Shown: positions 36,701 through 45,131 of the stretch, piece after piece
Layout of the letters: each line of letters opens with the position of its first letter
Numbering within the stretch: position 1 is the stretch's first letter
Assembly (NCBI GenBank): GCA_964426675.1
Contig: CAYRRM010000014.1
Coordinates: 1 to 64,000 of the forward strand
Length of the DNA: 64,000 nt
Direction: 5' to 3'
Origin: DYMC01 sp035406705
GTDB taxonomy: Bacteria; Verrucomicrobiota; Lentisphaeria; Victivallales; GWF2-50-93
Program-made: the position numbers and the translations under genes
Notes under the pieces: model-generated
Databases searched by the model: none
What the model was told of the DNA's origin: nothing
What the model saw: only the letters and a program-made list of their open reading frames with translations

Positions 36701-38957
36701 TGATTTTCTAAAATCTAAAAAAATTCCTTGTGAACCCCTTAAAAACCTCAATGCAATACCAGAAAAAGCTAATATTATTCTTATAGGAGGAAATGCTATT
36801 ACGCCAGAAATGAAAGATAGTAAGATTTTTACAGAGCTCGCAGCATCGTCTAAGAAAGTTATAATTCTCGATCAGGAAATCCCTATATCTCCTCAAGCAC
36901 TCGGATCTGATATGGAATCAACTAATTTTTGTGGGAGAATAGGTTTCTCGGAAGATATTAGTCATCCAATATTTAATGGATTAACTCAAGATGACTTTTT
37001 TACGTGGGGAAATAATCATATTCTCTATAAAAATGCATATAAAAAAGGGACAAAAGGTGGGAAAAGCCTCTTGCAATGCGATACAGGTTTATCGTGTACC
37101 GCGCTTTTTGAATCACAGATTAATGATGGCTTATTGATAGTCTCTCAACTTGATATTTCTGCAAAAATTGCGTCTGAAGCAGTTGCTCAACAAATCTTTC
37201 TAAATTTACTAAATTATGCTGCAACATATACACCCATTCGTCTTAAAACATTAGTTTTATTACCAGAAAATGACAATAGATTAAAAGTACTCGAAAAAAT
37301 TGGACTTGAATTTGAATATATTAACTCGTTGTCGGATAGTTTAATTGACAAACCAGCAATAATCATCGCAGATGCCAATAATAAAAATATATCAGACTTC
37401 CTCTCAAGAAAAAATAAATTAGATTCATTCTGTAAAAATGGTGGATGGTTAGTCCTATGGGGGATAACACCTGAATCTCTACCAGGCTTTAATAAATTGA
37501 TTGGACATCAGCATCTAATCAGAAAGTTCCTGCAGGAAAGAGTCATTCTGAATTATCCTACAGATAAATTGGCTTCTGGACTTACGTTGCGTGATGTAGT
37601 GATGGATACAGGAAAACAAATGTATGGATGGATGGCATTAAAAGAGCCTGCAGGTGATATTTTCACTTACGTGGTAGATCATACGGATATTGCTCCATTC
37701 TGCAAATTCCCCGATGGCATTGAAATGGGAAAATCAGAGCCTCACCCCGGAAAAGATCATGAACCATTGAATATGGTCAATGGTTTTACAAGCGATGATA
37801 ATTGGGTTTTCACTTATACTACCATTATTGATAAAGGACATAAAACGAAATTTACCCTCCACTTACCAAAAGAAGAAGAAATTATCGCATTTCGTATACG
37901 TCCTTCAAAATTGTATCACCCAATAACAAAGATAAAACTTTATTTCGATGATGATCCAGAACCCTTTACGGCTGTAATACCAATCAGAGAACAACCAATA
38001 ACTGAAGATATTCAGATAACACCGACTAAAAAAGCAAAGAAAATTACTATTGAAATTGCTGAATGGGCTAAACGTGGGGAGCATAACATTGTTGTAATAG
38101 ATAATTTATGGCTAATAGTAAAAAGACCTGAAGAATACCTTAAAAAAACATCTTCAATATTAAATATTGGAGGATTAATGGTTTATCACAACGAAAAAGG
38201 CGGGATATTTTTGAATCAATTATATATTCCTGATTCAGAGCAAAATCCTGAAAATGCCGATAAAAAAGCTAACATTGTGAAGACAATCCTTAGTAACATG
38301 GGAGCCGTATTTAAAAAAGATGATATTTCTACGTCATCGTCTCTCGAATTCTCACCAATCATTATACCAGATTCATTCTTTAACACCTACAGAGATCAGA
38401 AAGGTAAACCCTCATGGTTTAAGGGTGGAGATATAGCTTCTATTCCTTCGGGGAATATCAAAGTTCGTAATGTAAATTTCCATATTAGCAACCTTTCCAC
38501 TTCTCCTGTCCCATCAGTATTTACTCTTGCAGGGGAGGGCTCTCATGTAAAAGATAAAGAAATAAAGGGAATACCATTAAATACTACAGCGAAAGTATTG
38601 GCTTTTCTTCACACCTATAATGAGGGAAGTGAATTAAAAAAGATGCGTAATTCTAAGCAAAATAAATCAATCCATATTTTCTCATATTTTATTAATTATG
38701 AAGATGGAACAAAAAATGAAGTAAAAGTTTATTTTCCCGACCAGATAGGAATATGGGATGAAAAATCTCCAAAAGATTCAAAATCGGCATTTCTTGCCTG
38801 GAGCGGAAAACAGAATAATTCTCAGAAAGCCAGTTTATGGATAATGTACTGGAAAAATCTATTTCCTGATAAGAAAATTAAATCAATTGATTTTGTGGCG
38901 GTAGCAGATGATAAATTAGGCGCTCCAGCTCTTATTGCAATATCTGCAGGCAATTGA
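33792..38957 (+). CDS. Giant secreted multidomain glycoside hydrolase, GH2-like core
   Basis: 1721 residues, starting after a strong GGGGGGAG. A signal peptide ends near NVFSA. Residues 30-200 look like a carbohydrate-binding sandwich (WIEGEDFKAIYS). A GH2 N-terminal sandwich follows (FLDVQRSNFIISVFLNGKFV), then the TIM barrel with acid/base Glu in VYIWSVENEITY (about 678) and the likely nucleophile in PIMAGEIYFAEGY (about 775). About 950-1140 resembles a glutamine-amidotransferase-like beta-galactosidase accessory domain (ILIGGNAITPEMKD, IFLNLLNYAATYTP). C-terminal sandwiches follow (WVFTYTTIIDKGHKT). It probably degrades complex polysaccharide outside the cytoplasm. It contains no copy of the iterated palindrome despite its length. 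Confidence 0.85.
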   Translation: MRKNKFLLNLFFVKIVIFSLSYSLNVFSANYIWIEGEDFKAIYSLKKEGGVENLPGGSNGYKIEGWGNASVMSAGKVLHINLSSADVEKYLSEKGLLFSKEFEIEEDGEYEIWIRIGYEFVRSKFYWQIDSNEWILVSPDEATINIQPIQTWNELAWLKVSLCNFKRGKHTISFLHKAEQKNENGKLKTERILHMLDCVCISKKGGFIPFGKFKPDEDYKNEKDISAEKNVFRVNLNCAEDGRAWTELNGFWLYTPYEETEFPIKEEERLKPMLKLPDLTKFRWLAYKSPLSREEQMPEQIFAHRYLLKCILDFPDGIEEKGVFLDVQRSNFIISVFLNGKFVGWTDTFHTAWQMDLTKFVKSGRNELIFCVKDAYYSLNPKDDDSARILGNRRYWNLPLEFLESNQGIAAKHDYPLASDCRSGLLEPVSIVVCGKPYISDVFIKPLEGKLSIDITIFNPTDEDQKISLLNEVIPYKDSKNSSPELSFKKVDVDLKAGENKTFTIEENWTNPKRWWPDNPFLYFLQSKLMKNDKVVDTKNTRFGFRTIDWSGEQFKINGVKWQMWADCNIGDSPQDFIELSKKSNMNQFRYWRKGGWGNLTRRQVLNLFDEKGILVRSSGTFDGQLANYGGGLREKDPSGNLVAKKRLWDAWRKQMTAWIKEERNHPSVYIWSVENEITYINVNNLGQWRECEPEVAEGVRHVMRLDPTRPAMIDGGNCLRDESLPINGAHYIEFMNASWRDFPDAAYTKEHLYDKSRPQRGAWPIVRGRPIMAGEIYFAEGYTNADFATIGGEKCFIGIGETMDARGLWAKMLSEGYRWCEYGSFHFWLGNSSRTYWKSWSPIALFCKQWNWTFGSGQKVSRTLKLFNNTSDKTPIDAEYSLQIAGKEIETKRNTFNLQPGESVEFNIDFKIPLLDLPSEGKFYLKAYRNGKEVFSDEKKIRILCPEKIPTQSLEKVAISIYDPNGQIIDFLKSKKIPCEPLKNLNAIPEKANIILIGGNAITPEMKDSKIFTELAASSKKVIILDQEIPISPQALGSDMESTNFCGRIGFSEDISHPIFNGLTQDDFFTWGNNHILYKNAYKKGTKGGKSLLQCDTGLSCTALFESQINDGLLIVSQLDISAKIASEAVAQQIFLNLLNYAATYTPIRLKTLVLLPENDNRLKVLEKIGLEFEYINSLSDSLIDKPAIIIADANNKNISDFLSRKNKLDSFCKNGGWLVLWGITPESLPGFNKLIGHQHLIRKFLQERVILNYPTDKLASGLTLRDVVMDTGKQMYGWMALKEPAGDIFTYVVDHTDIAPFCKFPDGIEMGKSEPHPGKDHEPLNMVNGFTSDDNWVFTYTTIIDKGHKTKFTLHLPKEEEIIAFRIRPSKLYHPITKIKLYFDDDPEPFTAVIPIREQPITEDIQITPTKKAKKITIEIAEWAKRGEHNIVVIDNLWLIVKRPEEYLKKTSSILNIGGLMVYHNEKGGIFLNQLYIPDSEQNPENADKKANIVKTILSNMGAVFKKDDISTSSSLEFSPIIIPDSFFNTYRDQKGKPSWFKGGDIASIPSGNIKVRNVNFHISNLSTSPVPSVFTLAGEGSHVKDKEIKGIPLNTTAKVLAFLHTYNEGSELKKMRNSKQNKSIHIFSYFINYEDGTKNEVKVYFPDQIGIWDEKSPKDSKSAFLAWSGKQNNSQKASLWIMYWKNLFPDKKIKSIDFVAVADDKLGAPALIAISAGN

Positions 38958-39030
38958 AATTAATCTTGTTTAATTTTGAAATGAATGTATTTTACCTACC
39001 CTGTTTTAATAGATAAAAAAAGGTATTATA

Positions 39031-39960
39031 ATGAAATTTGCTTTTGTTTTTTCTGGACAAGGTGCCCAAAACGTAGGAATGGGAAAGGACATTTATGATT
39101 CCTATGAAACTGCAAAAAAAATTTTTAAAACAGCTGATGAAATTTTGAATTGGAGAGTAAGTGAACTATGTTTCAATGGCCCAGAAGAAAAACTCACACA
39201 GAGTGTATATTGCCAACCATCAATTTTCACGGTTAGTTGTGCATGCTTAGAAACCTTTAAATCACTTTTCCCATCTGTTTTGCCGGTTGGAGTAGCCGGA
39301 CTTAGTCTCGGCGAATTTGCCGCACTTTACAGCGCAGAAGTATTTTCTTTTGAAGATGGACTAAAACTCGTAGCCAGAAGAGGGGAATTAATGGATCAGG
39401 CTTGTATTGAAAATAAAGGTTCTATGGCAAGTGTTCTCGGGGCTGATGCCGAATTAGTCGCAAAAGCGTGTTCTGAAACTGATGTTGATATGGCAAATCT
39501 GAATTGCCCGGGACAAATCGTAATCAGCGGTGATTCCGCAAAAATTGCAATTGCCATAGAAAAACTAAAAACAATGGGGGTAAAAAAAATTATCCCACTG
39601 AAAGTTGCAGGCGCTTATCATTCTCGTTTGATGCAATCTGCGGCTGCGAAATTCGCAAATGTTCTCGAGGCTACTTCATTCAACGCACCAAAAATTCCTG
39701 TGGCGCAGAACGTGGTCGGCAAATTCGTCCAGTCTGCCGATGAAATAAGAGAAAATCTATCAAAACAAGTCTCGGGAACTGTTCTCTGGGAAAAATGTGT
39801 TCTCGAATTGTGTCAGACAGGAGCGGACACAATCATCGAGTTTGGTCCTGGAAATGTATTAACCGGTCTTGCAAAAAGAATCAAACCGAATTTAAAAACT
39901 TTCAATATAAATTCCAGTAAAAGCCTGGAAGATTTTAAAGTGTTTTTAGAACAAAATTAA
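39031..39960 (+). CDS. fabD: Malonyl-CoA:ACP transacylase
   Basis: 309 residues, normal length. FVFSGQGAQNVGMGKDIYD is the N-terminal signature. The nucleophile Ser is in VAGLSLGEFAALY (GLSLG in place of the more common GHSLG). The catalytic His is in GAYHSRLMQSAA. C-terminal ETIIEFGPG-type motif: DTIIEFGPGNVLTGLAKRI. It loads malonate onto acyl carrier protein for fatty-acid synthesis. AAAAAAAGG precedes the ATG, and fabG follows after 19 bases, an operon. Palindrome copy 15 encodes Ala-Lys-Phe-Ala. Confidence 0.96.
   Translation: MKFAFVFSGQGAQNVGMGKDIYDSYETAKKIFKTADEILNWRVSELCFNGPEEKLTQSVYCQPSIFTVSCACLETFKSLFPSVLPVGVAGLSLGEFAALYSAEVFSFEDGLKLVARRGELMDQACIENKGSMASVLGADAELVAKACSETDVDMANLNCPGQIVISGDSAKIAIAIEKLKTMGVKKIIPLKVAGAYHSRLMQSAAAKFANVLEATSFNAPKIPVAQNVVGKFVQSADEIRENLSKQVSGTVLWEKCVLELCQTGADTIIEFGPGNVLTGLAKRIKPNLKTFNINSSKSLEDFKVFLEQN
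39645..39657 (+). repeat. Iterated palindrome copy 15 (AAT form)
   Basis: TGCGAAATTCGCA in fabD; encodes Ala-Lys-Phe-Ala. Confidence 0.9.
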
Positions 39961-39979
39961 ATTAAAGGAGAATATAAAC

Positions 39980-40726
39980 ATGGAAAAAAGGCTACAGGGG
40001 AAAGTTGCTCTTGTAACGGGCGGAGCAAGGGGAATAGGAAAAGCAATATCTGAGAGATTAGCGTCTGAAGGCGCGAAAATCGCAATTGTTGATGTACTCC
40101 TCGAGGTCGCTCAAGCAACAGCAGATGAAATAAAACAACTCGGTTCCGAGGCAATAGCAATAGCAGCAAATGTAGTTAATTATGAGGATGCTGAAAAAGC
40201 CGTCAAAGAAACCGTAGAAAAATTCGGTTCTCTTGATATCCTGATTAATAATGCAGGCATTACTCGCGACACTCTAATTATGAGAATGAGCGATGAAGAT
40301 TGGGACAAGGTAATTGCCGTTAACCTGAAAGGTACTTTTAACTTTATCAAAGCTGCATGTCGTCAAATGATGAAGGCAAGAAGCGGCAAGATAGTAAACA
40401 TTTCTTCAGTTGTGGGTAGAATGGGAAATCCAGGACAGGCAAATTATTCCGCTTCAAAAGCAGGGGTTATAGGCTTAACAAAAACAGCTGCAAAAGAATT
40501 AGCATCAAGAAATATATGTGTTAATGCAGTCGCACCAGGATATATACTTACAGATATGACTAAGAATCTCTCTGAACAAGCTACTGATGCCTTTATGAAA
40601 GTAACTCCAATGCAAAGAGCAGGTACACCAAAAGATGTAGCATCTGTGGTTTATTTTCTTTGTTCTTCAGATTCAGATTATGTGACAGGGCAGGTAATAA
40701 ATGTTGATGGCGGATTACTGATGTAA
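39980..40726 (+). CDS. fabG: 3-oxoacyl-ACP reductase
   Basis: 248 residues, the usual length. The NADP loop is TGGARGIGKAI; NNAGITRDTLIMRM is the FabG signature. The catalytic Ser is in VNISSVVGRMGNPGQ and the Tyr-Lys pair in YSASKAG. It reduces 3-oxoacyl-ACP in fatty-acid elongation. AAAGGAGAATATAAAC precedes the ATG. It is in one operon with fabD. The palindrome copy covers GAKIAIVD, a stretch where FabG homologues commonly have GAKV, again without a length change. Confidence 0.96.
   Translation: MEKRLQGKVALVTGGARGIGKAISERLASEGAKIAIVDVLLEVAQATADEIKQLGSEAIAIAANVVNYEDAEKAVKETVEKFGSLDILINNAGITRDTLIMRMSDEDWDKVIAVNLKGTFNFIKAACRQMMKARSGKIVNISSVVGRMGNPGQANYSASKAGVIGLTKTAAKELASRNICVNAVAPGYILTDMTKNLSEQATDAFMKVTPMQRAGTPKDVASVVYFLCSSDSDYVTGQVINVDGGLLM
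40072..40084 (+). repeat. Iterated palindrome copy 16 (AAA form)
   Basis: CGCGAAAATCGCA in fabG; encodes Ala-Lys-Ile-Ala. The 5' flank is C rather than T. Confidence 0.88.
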
Positions 40727-40805
40727 TTTTTCCCCTTCAGCAGGCAATTACTATCTGATGATTTTTTATTTTATTCAGTTTGATTACTTAAAAAAAGGAA
40801 AAATT

Positions 40806-42158
40806 ATGAGAAATAAAAATTTTAGCCCTTTTTCTTTTATACTTTATTTCTTTTGTTTTGCGATTTTCGCAGGGGCACAAAGTCCAGATTTCATATTCTT
40901 GTTTATAGGAGATGGGATGGGAGAAATGCAGATTATTGCCGCTGAAGAAGTGAAAAAAATAAATGGCGAAGGACTTATCTTTACTAAATTTCCAGTAAAA
41001 GGTTGGCAAAAAACTTCATCCGCAAATCAAACAATAACTGATTCTGCAGCAGCAGCTACAGCTATGGCCTGTGGCAGAAAAACAAATAATGGAATCTTAG
41101 GCATAACGCCTGATGGAAAAGAATTATTGTCAATTGCGCAGATTGCTCACAGAAATTCGTGGAAAATCGGAATTTTAACAAGTGTAAGTTTAGATCACGC
41201 AACACCGGCAGGTTTTTACGCTAAAAGCAAGGGACGCAATGAGTATCCTGAAATAGCAAGGCAACTCTCTTTATCCGAATTTGAATTTTTTGGTGGTGGA
41301 GGTTTGCAAGGACAAAAGGCAAAAGAAGGAGAAAAAGACAGGCTTCAACTTGCTATTGAGAAAGGATATAAAATCGTAAGAACAAGAGAACTCCTTGATA
41401 AAATACAGTCAAATGAAAAAGTTTTTGCTTTTAATCATAGGCTTAGGTCAGGGGCTTCTCTCCCATGGGCTTTAGACTACGAAGAAGATGATATAAAACT
41501 CTCAGAATTTACTCGTGCGGCAATTAAAAATTTAGAGGATAAAAAATTCTTTATTATGGTTGAAGGAGGAAAAATTGATTGGGCATGCCATTCAAATGAT
41601 TTATCATCTGCAGCAGCTGAGATACTACATTTTGATGATGCGGTAAGAGAAGCTTATTCTTTCTATAAAAAATACCCGGAAAGGACATTGATAGTTGTTA
41701 CTGCGGATCACGAAACAGGTGGATTGAAAAAAAGCAATCAACAAAATCCTATTTTCATAATTTCTAAAAAGATTTCATCAGAAAAACTCAGCTCAACGCT
41801 GAAGGATTTCCAGAGAGAAAGTAAGAAATTTGAAGATATTTTGGAATACCTTAAAAGTCAGATTTCATTTGAATTAACCCAAGATGAAATTAATAAACTG
41901 AAAAAAGCATGGGAAGATTTTCTTAGTGGAAAAGAAAATAAAAGCCTTTATGGGAAAGAAAATCCTGTAGCTTCAACATTGAATAAAATAATCGCATTAC
42001 GATCGGGATTTGAGTTTTCAAGTCCAAATCATACCGCTTCTGATGTTCCGGTTTTTGCGATAGGGATTGGAGCTAATGAATTTTCAGGTTCCTACGAAAA
42101 TACTGATATATTTTCTAAATTATTGTCTCTTATGAAACTTAAGCTTGAATCTGAATGA
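40806..42158 (+). CDS. Secreted alkaline phosphatase
   Basis: 450 residues from the ATG at 40806, which has AAAAAAGGAAAAATT ahead; an upstream in-frame start would add 16 residues before the signal peptide. The signal is FSFILYFFCFAIFAGAQ, with cleavage likely at FAIFA or AGA. The metal-binding FLFIGDGMGE and the phosphorylated Ser in ITDSAAAATAMACG are family signatures, as are GGKIDWACHSND and VTADHETGGL. It hydrolyses phosphate monoesters in the periplasm. The ATGA overlap with the GH78-like gene links it to sugar metabolism. The palindrome encodes the end of the signal peptide. Confidence 0.93.
   Translation: MRNKNFSPFSFILYFFCFAIFAGAQSPDFIFLFIGDGMGEMQIIAAEEVKKINGEGLIFTKFPVKGWQKTSSANQTITDSAAAATAMACGRKTNNGILGITPDGKELLSIAQIAHRNSWKIGILTSVSLDHATPAGFYAKSKGRNEYPEIARQLSLSEFEFFGGGGLQGQKAKEGEKDRLQLAIEKGYKIVRTRELLDKIQSNEKVFAFNHRLRSGASLPWALDYEEDDIKLSEFTRAAIKNLEDKKFFIMVEGGKIDWACHSNDLSSAAAEILHFDDAVREAYSFYKKYPERTLIVVTADHETGGLKKSNQQNPIFIISKKISSEKLSSTLKDFQRESKKFEDILEYLKSQISFELTQDEINKLKKAWEDFLSGKENKSLYGKENPVASTLNKIIALRSGFEFSSPNHTASDVPVFAIGIGANEFSGSYENTDIFSKLLSLMKLKLESE
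40859..40871 (-). repeat. Iterated palindrome copy 17 (AAA form)
   Basis: TGCGATTTTCGCA in the signal-peptide region of the alkaline phosphatase gene; encodes Ala-Ile-Phe-Ala, as in the macroglobulin gene. Confidence 0.9.
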
Positions 42159-44959
42159 ATCATCATAATATTTATTACAATCAAAAATTCATCTGGAAAA
42201 AAAATTTTAAAATAAAACGTATTTCCCACGTATTTTTTAGAAAAAAGATATCAATTCCAACAAAGATAAAATCTGCAATACTGAATATTACCGCATCTAC
42301 CCGTTATCACCTATTCATAAATGAAAAATTTATAGGGGCAGGACCAGCAAGAGCATACCCGGAATTTCTCGAATATGATACATATGATATTTCTGAATAC
42401 CTGAAAGAGGGCAAAAATATTATTGCTGTAGACGTTTGCCATTTTGGCGAAAATACCTTTCATTATATAAAAGCTGAACCGTCATTTTCCGCATGGGGAA
42501 ATATTGAGCTCTGTAATAACAACACAATTTTTATATCTCCTGATTCCGAATGGTTATGTATGGAATCAAAATCTTGCGATAATGATGCGCCATCTTTTTC
42601 TTTCGCAATAGGCCCTATTCAAATTGAAGATAAAAGGAAAAGTTCAGGAAACTGGAAATCTCACACATTTAACGATGAAAATTGGGAAAAAGCAGTAGTT
42701 TTGCGAAAATCGCAATTTAAAAAACTATATCCACGGCAAATACCACCACTTTCCTGTGAGTTAATAAAACCTAAAAAGATTATTTCCTTTTGTAAAGCTA
42801 CTACGGCAGATAAAATTCTTTCTTTCAGATTGTCTCAGGAGATGAGAAATTCCAGACAGATTAAATATTCGGATGCGGTCTCATTTGCAAGAACTTATAT
42901 ATTTTCTCCTTTACGGCAAGATATAAAAGTTGGGGTATGGTGGGGAGAAGTTTATTTAAATTCAAATTTTCTTCCAAAAAATAAAATAAACGATGAACGC
43001 ATGTTAATGGAGCAACAAATCTTCCACCTTGAAAAAGGCTGGAATGAACTTTTCCTCTCGTATAGAATGACTGTAGGTTTCTGGGAATTTCATTTATCCT
43101 ATCCATCTAATAGTAAAATTACTTTTTCTTCAGAAAAAATAAGAAATAAATTAAAAACTTTTGAAATCGCAGGGCCTTTCAGAAAAAATATCGCAGATAA
43201 AATATTAAATCAAAAGCCGTGGTTGTCTTTCGGAAAATTAAAGTTTCTAAATAAGCACTGGAAAACTATTTTAGCATCTGAAATCGCAGTGTCTCCAGTG
43301 CGAAATCTTGCATGGTTTAAAGAAGAAAAAAAAATCCAGATTCCAGAAAAAATAGATGAAATTAAAATACCTGCCAAAGGAAAATATTCAGTAATTTTTG
43401 ACTTTGGGAAAATTAATCTTGGAAGAATTAGTTTTACTTACAAAGCACCGCGAGGTACAATTTTTGATTTTGGCTATGCCGAAGAATTAAAAGGGAAAAA
43501 ACCTAATTATGAAAAGAATTTTTTAGTAAATGCCGGAGAAAGAGAAATAGCATCCGGGAAAAGTAACACCTGTGAGACTTTTTTCCCTCGTGGATTAAGA
43601 TATTTTGAGATACTTGTTCAAAACAATAAAAAAGAGGTAAAAATAAAGGATCTCTCTTTGATAGAGGAACTCTATCCTTTAAAAGGGGATGCCCAATTCA
43701 AATGCTCAGATAAAAAATTAAATAAACTCTGGGAATATGGTTGTAATACACTTAAATTATGTGCGGAAGAAGTATTTACAGATTGCCCATGGAGAGAAAG
43801 AACACTATATGCGGGTGATCTTCTTGTAGAAAGCGCGACAAATTTTATTTATTCCAGTGATTACCGTCTTGTTAAACGTAGTCTTGAAGTACTCTTGCAG
43901 TCCCAGGGTAATAAAGGGTGGCTTCAATCGAGGGCTCCTAATCCGCGAAGTTCTCCAACACTATACGACTATCCAATGATCTCCTTAATAAATGCAAATT
44001 GGTATTGCAAAATCTCTGGCGATGTGATTTTCGCAAAACGCAGTTATCCCATCTTTAAGAAATTGATATCAAACTTACTTTCTCACAAAGACTCTGACGG
44101 AATTCTCAGTTCAGCTTATCCAGTATTTATAGAACACGGTTATCGCATTAATTCAGGTAAACTTTGCGTTCTTAATGCATTGGCTGTAGGAACTCTCCAC
44201 TCATGGGCAGATATGCTTAGAATTCTCAATAAAAATTATGAAGCTGAAATTGCAGAAAAGGAGGCTGATGAACTTGAAAAAAGGATAATTGAAAATTTTT
44301 GGGACGAAGAGCAAAATTGTTTTGTTGATCAACCTTGCAAAGGAAGGCAGAAACAGGAGAGTTTTAATGCTGCTGCAAATTCATGGACGCTATTGTTTTG
44401 TAAAAAAATCCAGAAAGAAAGAATTTGTGGAGCCCTGGACAAAATTATACGCATAGTTGATAATTTTTCTATTGATAACGAAAGCAGAACAGTTTCACCA
44501 TATGGTGCATTTTACCTGTTTGCAACGCTTTATAAATATGGTTTGGAAGCTAAAGCGGAAGAATACATTAAAACTATTTATAAGGAGATGCTCGAAAAAC
44601 CCACCGGCACTATATGGGAACATGCAAATCCATCTAAATCATTAACTCATGCATGGAGTACAACGCCTAATTTTTATCTGGCTACGAGGGCGCTTGGGGT
44701 TAGAGTCGGCTTCCCTGAAGATGAGGGAATAAATGAAATTATAATTTCTCCTCAATCCGATATTCTCTCATGGGCTGAAGGTGCCATTCCTCATCCCCTT
44801 GGAAAAATCAAAGTTCGATGGGAAATAAAAAATAACCAACTTCATCTGAATTATCACATACCTGAAAAACTTTCAGTAAAAATCATTCCCTCTGGAAAAT
44901 TAAAAAAATTGCAGCTAATAACCTCTTCGGATGAAAATAAATTTTACCACATAACATAA
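42155..44959 (+). CDS. GH78-type alpha-L-rhamnosidase-like protein
   Basis: 934 residues with no signal peptide. N-terminal sandwiches include a galactose-binding-like region (HLFINEKFIGAGPARAYPEF). The catalytic (alpha/alpha)6 barrel has TDCPWRERTLYAGDLLVES (about 544), the diverged form of the rhamnosidase CPQRDERLGWTGD motif, and GTIWEHANPSKSLTHAWSTT (about 818), which supplies the general base Glu. A C-terminal beta domain follows. Rhamnosidases invert configuration while removing terminal L-rhamnose; the changed motif makes exact specificity uncertain. It overlaps the phosphatase gene by ATGA. Confidence 0.82.
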   Translation: MNHHNIYYNQKFIWKKNFKIKRISHVFFRKKISIPTKIKSAILNITASTRYHLFINEKFIGAGPARAYPEFLEYDTYDISEYLKEGKNIIAVDVCHFGENTFHYIKAEPSFSAWGNIELCNNNTIFISPDSEWLCMESKSCDNDAPSFSFAIGPIQIEDKRKSSGNWKSHTFNDENWEKAVVLRKSQFKKLYPRQIPPLSCELIKPKKIISFCKATTADKILSFRLSQEMRNSRQIKYSDAVSFARTYIFSPLRQDIKVGVWWGEVYLNSNFLPKNKINDERMLMEQQIFHLEKGWNELFLSYRMTVGFWEFHLSYPSNSKITFSSEKIRNKLKTFEIAGPFRKNIADKILNQKPWLSFGKLKFLNKHWKTILASEIAVSPVRNLAWFKEEKKIQIPEKIDEIKIPAKGKYSVIFDFGKINLGRISFTYKAPRGTIFDFGYAEELKGKKPNYEKNFLVNAGEREIASGKSNTCETFFPRGLRYFEILVQNNKKEVKIKDLSLIEELYPLKGDAQFKCSDKKLNKLWEYGCNTLKLCAEEVFTDCPWRERTLYAGDLLVESATNFIYSSDYRLVKRSLEVLLQSQGNKGWLQSRAPNPRSSPTLYDYPMISLINANWYCKISGDVIFAKRSYPIFKKLISNLLSHKDSDGILSSAYPVFIEHGYRINSGKLCVLNALAVGTLHSWADMLRILNKNYEAEIAEKEADELEKRIIENFWDEEQNCFVDQPCKGRQKQESFNAAANSWTLLFCKKIQKERICGALDKIIRIVDNFSIDNESRTVSPYGAFYLFATLYKYGLEAKAEEYIKTIYKEMLEKPTGTIWEHANPSKSLTHAWSTTPNFYLATRALGVRVGFPEDEGINEIIISPQSDILSWAEGAIPHPLGKIKVRWEIKNNQLHLNYHIPEKLSVKIIPSGKLKKLQLITSSDENKFYHIT
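42702..42714 (+). repeat. Iterated palindrome copy 18 (AAA form, third codon phase)
   Basis: TGCGAAAATCGCA in the GH78-like gene, read TTG-CGA-AAA-TCG-CAA (Leu-Arg-Lys-Ser-Gln). Confidence 0.9.
44033..44045 (-). repeat. Degenerate copy of the iterated palindrome (one mismatch)
   Basis: TGTGATTTTCGCA, differing from the consensus by C to T at the third base, inside the GH78-like gene. A decayed or incipient copy. Confidence 0.6.
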
Positions 44960-45031
44960 AAAAACTTTTGCAAAAATTTAAAATTAGTATAAATTGTTTA
45001 GCTATTCAAAAAATACAGATTAAATCTTGAA

Positions 45032-45108
45032 GGCGGCTTAGCTCAGCTGGTTAGAGCGTCGGAATCATAATCCGCAGGTCCTCGGTTCGAATCCGAGAGC
45101 CGCCACCA
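45032..45108 (+). tRNA. tRNA with anticodon CAT (Met, or Ile2 if lysidine-modified)
   Basis: Acceptor GGCGGCT pairs with AGCCGCC; D-arm GCTC-AGCTGGTTA-GAGC; anticodon loop ATCATAA, anticodon CAT; T-arm CTCGG-TTCGAAT-CCGAG; A discriminator and encoded CCA. The first acceptor pair is G-C, so it is not a classical initiator tRNA. Elongator Met and lysidine Ile2 tRNAs cannot be separated by eye; Met is the first guess. Confidence 0.92.
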
Positions 45109-45131
45109 GATAGTATAACTCTATTCTTCAA

